DNA from: Xanthobacteraceae bacterium
GTDB taxonomy: Bacteria > Pseudomonadota > Alphaproteobacteria > Rhizobiales > Xanthobacteraceae
DNA: 27,234 nucleotides
Reading direction: 5' to 3'
NCBI GenBank assembly: GCA_030037185.1
Contig: JASHRR010000171.1
Coordinates: forward strand, 1-27,234
Both the position numbers and the translations under genes were made by a program. Within the stretch, counting starts at the first letter, position 1. Every line of letters begins with the position of its first letter. The notes below the pieces were generated by a model. It was not told where the DNA came from. It worked only from the letters and a program-made list of their open reading frames with translations, and made no database searches. This document shows positions 25,312-27,234 of the stretch, piece by piece.

Positions 25312-25330
25312 TCGGAGCACACTGCTCCGA
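25312..25330 (-). terminator. Stem-loop after the lysine-rich gene
   Basis: TCGGAGCA-CAC-TGCTCCGA forms a perfect stem of eight pairs with a three-base loop. It lies seven bases beyond the stop of the lysine-rich gene on the minus strand. There is no T run after it, so it may be a terminator or an mRNA-stabilising end. Confidence 0.6.
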
Positions 25331-25337
25331 GGCGAGG

Positions 25338-25424
25338 TTACTTCTTCTTCTTGGCGGCGACCTTGCGCTTGGCGGGCGCTTTCTTCTTCGCCGCGGTCTT
25401 CGCCTTCGTTGCTTTCTTCACCAT
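25338..25424 (-). CDS. 28-residue lysine-rich histone-H1-like protein
   Basis: A very short gene: ATG at 25424, TAA at 25338-25340, and a strong RBS (AGGAGGG five bases before the ATG). The protein starts MVKKATKAKTAAKKKAPAKR and ends KVAAKKKK; more than half the residues are lysine or arginine and most of the rest alanine, as in histone H1 tails and in AlgP/HU-extension proteins that bind DNA. A stem-loop follows the stop. Length is below most gene-calling limits. A role in nucleoid binding is an inference from composition. Longer proteins of this kind are common in rhizobia, so it could be a truncated one, but RBS, start, stop and hairpin form a complete unit. Confidence 0.75.
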   Translation of the reverse strand: MVKKATKAKTAAKKKAPAKRKVAAKKKK

Positions 25425-26067
25425 ACTGCCCTCCTAGTCAGAGCCTAGTGGCGGTGTCGCATCAAGCACCTGCGCGAATCGCAGGCACTCCATCTCGATT
25501 ACTACAAGCGGAAAGAAAAAAAAATCTTTCACATCGAGGAGAGGTCGATGTGACATCCTCGCGCACGTCCTCAAGCCAACGCATTCGCTGCCGGGCCGAC
25601 ACCCGTTGCGGCGAATTCCAGAACGCTGCAGCACCAACAAAGGTGATCCATAAATTGCAAAAAACCACTGTCAAATCGGCGTTTCTGTGATGCTTCAATT
25701 TGATATGAGGACGCCTGCATTGCTTCTTGACGGCATGCCGGACGCGCGCCCGTCACGCAAACGGGGTTTCCGGAACACCGGATTCCCCCCTTAAAAAAAA
25801 TTTGCGCGCATCTCGCCGGAAAGCGCGATGTGGACCGTCACCGGACGATGAATCGGTCGAATCGGCGCCAACGATTCGCAATTGGCTTCGAGGGCTTCCC
25901 GTTGGCGGCGTTCCCCGGGAGGTCGCGTGCCCGAGCCGTCGCCCTCCGCGCAGTGTCGGCAGGCGCGGTGCTCGCCTATCTGTCTGGTGCTGCCACACAG
26001 CCGTAGTACGGGGTTAGATGAGCGAGACATCAGGCTTTGCAGGGTGAAGCCGATGGCGGGTTTCGCA
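25425..26067. other. Unassigned intergenic region before gatB's 3' end
   Basis: No gene is supported in these 640 bases. Minus-strand frames at 25698-25462 and 25640-25434 are open but unrecognised. An AT-rich inverted repeat, GAAAGA-N8-TCTTTC, lies at 25511-25530, and a short CCGG stem followed by an A-rich run at 25770-25803. Confidence 0.45.
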
Positions 26068-26085
26068 TGGCGGGCGATCCCGCCA
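26068..26085 (-). terminator. Stem-loop downstream of gatB
   Basis: TGGCGGG-CGAT-CCCGCCA is a perfect stem of seven GC-rich pairs with a four-base loop, about 43 bases after the gatB stop. There is no T run, so intrinsic termination is likely weak; it may protect the 3' end. Confidence 0.5.
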
Positions 26086-26127
26086 ACGACGTCTGGCGCC
26101 CGCTCAACCGCCCGCCGTGCGTGTCGC

Positions 26128-27234
26128 TCAGATGTCGAGCTTTGCCTTGAGGACCTCGTTGACGGTCTGCGGGTTCGCCTTGCCCCCGGAGGCCTTCATC
26201 ACCTGGCCTACGAACCATCCGATCATCGCGGGCTTCGTTTTCGCCTGTCCAACCTTGTCGGGATTGCTGGCAATGACATCATCGACGAGCTTTTCAATCG
26301 CGGATGTGTCGGTCAATTGCTTTAGGGCTCGTGCCTCAACGATCGCGCGCGGCTCCCCGCCCTCAGCCCACACGATCTCGAACAGTTCCTTGGCAATCCT
26401 GCCCGAGATGGCGCCTTCGGTAATCAGGTCCAGGATGAGGCCCAGCTTCCCTGCCGAGACCGGCGAAGCGGCGATCGTCCGGCCTTCCCGGTTGAGGCGC
26501 CCGAACAATTCATTGAGTACCCAGTTTGCCGCGAGTTTGGCATCGCGCTTTGTGCCGTCGCCACCGCTAACGACGGTTTCGAAGAAATCCGCGCTCTCCC
26601 TTTCGGCGACCAGCACGCCGGCATCGTAAGCGGCGAGTCCGAACGTCGACATGAAACGCGCTTTCTTGTCGTCAGGCAGCTCCGGCAAGCCGCGGCGCAA
26701 CTCCTCCACGTATGCCTCGCTCAGCTCCAAGGGCAAGAGGTCGGGATCCGGGAAATAGCGATAGTCGTGGGCCTCTTCCTTGTTGCGCATGGAGCGGGTC
26801 TCGTTTCGGCCGGGATCGTAAAGCCGCGTCTCCTGCTCGATCGCGCCTCCGTCTTCCAGGATGTCGATCTGGCGGCGCGCCTCGTGTTCGATGGCCTGCC
26901 CGACGAAACGGATCGAGTTAATGTTCTTGATCTCGCAGCGCGTACCGAGCGGATCGCCGGGCCGGCGGACCGACACATTGACGTCCGCGCGCAGATTGCC
27001 TTTTTCCATGTCGCCGTCGCAGGTCCCAAGATAGCGCATGATGCTGCGCAGCTTTGTAAGGAAGGCCTTAGCCTCCTCGGACGACCGCAAATCGGGATTC
27101 GACACGATCTCCATGAGGGCGACACCGCAGCGATTGAGATCGACAAGCGACAGGGAGACGTGCTGATCGTGGAGCGACTTGCCGGCATCCTGCTCAAGAT
27201 GGAGCCGCTCGATGCCCACCCGCACGGTGCCGTA
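26128..27234 (-). CDS. gatB: Aspartyl/glutamyl-tRNA amidotransferase subunit B, C-terminal part
   Basis: This is the last 368 residues of GatB, running in from the right edge. GatB is the part of the GatCAB complex that binds misacylated Glu-tRNA(Gln) or Asp-tRNA(Asn) and makes the activated intermediate before amidation. Clear signatures include [79 protein letters not shown] and [14 protein letters not shown]; the C-terminal YqeY-like domain (about the last 150 residues) ends [19 protein letters not shown]. About 120 N-terminal residues lie outside. The frame is clean and is core chromosome, marking the boundary of the accessory region. Confidence 0.98.
   Translation of the reverse strand, partial: YGTVRVGIERLHLEQDAGKSLHDQHVSLSLVDLNRCGVALMEIVSNPDLRSSEEAKAFLTKLRSIMRYLGTCDGDMEKGNLRADVNVSVRRPGDPLGTRCEIKNINSIRFVGQAIEHEARRQIDILEDGGAIEQETRLYDPGRNETRSMRNKEEAHDYRYFPDPDLLPLELSEAYVEELRRGLPELPDDKKARFMSTFGLAAYDAGVLVAERESADFFETVVSGGDGTKRDAKLAANWVLNELFGRLNREGRTIAASPVSAGKLGLILDLITEGAISGRIAKELFEIVWAEGGEPRAIVEARALKQLTDTSAIEKLVDDVIASNPDKVGQAKTKPAMIGWFVGQVMKASGGKANPQTVNEVLKAKLDI

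Larger units (their letters stand above)
24788..25337. other. Interval with the tRNA fragment but no gene
   Basis: Apart from the tRNA-Ser fragment (24848-24886) and the hairpin at 25312-25330, nothing recognisable is present. The plus-strand frame 25045-25437 is largely the shadow of the lysine-rich gene at its 3' end. Confidence 0.5.

Noticed and set aside
25045..25437. Plus-strand frame of 130 residues with a hydrophobic C-terminus
   Set aside because: Its C-terminal Phe/Ala-rich part is the reverse reading of the lysine-rich minus-strand gene, which has a far better RBS and terminator.
24890..25707. 12-bp direct repeat CAATTTGATATG at 24890-24901 and 25696-25707 as possible island attachment repeats
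   Set aside because: A 12-base match is expected by chance many times in a window this size, and the first copy lies outside the tRNA part.

Overview
The window looks like a chromosomal stretch from a rhizobial alphaproteobacterium, most like Bradyrhizobium. The evidence is its high GC content, a perfect FixK/FNR box (TTGAT-N4-ATCAA) in front of a FixK-like regulator, a NepR-like anti-sigma domain, a class III adenylate cyclase with TPRs, an HWE histidine kinase and a RoxA-like di-haem protein. The right edge is the housekeeping gene gatB. No rRNA gene, complete tRNA gene or CRISPR array is visible.

Most of the region is decayed accessory DNA, with intact genes standing between broken ones. 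From left to right: an IS1380-family transposase start (1-239, minus) sits inside a frameshifted xanthine-dehydrogenase-type operon (about 296-1020). A small intact ABM-like protein follows (1134-1463). Next is a broken HlyD/ABC export cassette (about 1560-2760) with an in-frame TAG, a lost base and a truncated ATPase. A small secreted protein diverges from an intact macA-macB pair (3503-6796) with a near-consensus FNR box in front. Positions 6797-7617 hold nothing recognisable, and a GH3/NagZ scrap follows. An intact two-gene ABC transporter (7869-9819) comes next, then about 1 kb of unassigned DNA with a 17-bp tandem duplication. A large membrane-anchored di-haem cytochrome with an unusual PCP-containing N-terminal domain covers 10838-13636.

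The second half starts with the remains of an IscB (HNH nuclease of OMEGA / IS200-IS605 type) element (about 13790-14755). It continues with an intact adenylate cyclase-TPR protein, an APH-type kinase pseudogene, and a chimeric ClpA-N-domain protein with an in-frame 45-bp tandem repeat. A divergent NepR-like / FixK-like pair shares a promoter region with the perfect FixK box. An IS21 istA remnant follows, then an HWE kinase broken just before its WxE motif. A tyrosine-recombinase pseudogene lies next to the 5' half of a tRNA-Ser(GCT) gene cut at the end of the anticodon loop, an old integration junction. A 28-residue lysine-rich protein with a strong RBS, not normally found by ORF callers, lies next, and gatB runs off the right edge.

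Functional threads: two export systems (MacAB and an unnamed ABC pair) and a decayed third; oxygen-linked control by FixK/FNR-type sites in front of macAB and the regulator pair; and signalling by cAMP, the general stress response and an HWE kinase. The tRNA-Ser fragment, the integrase and three transposable-element remnants suggest a degraded genomic island abutting core chromosome at gatB. All assignments are from reading the sequence; no database search was run.
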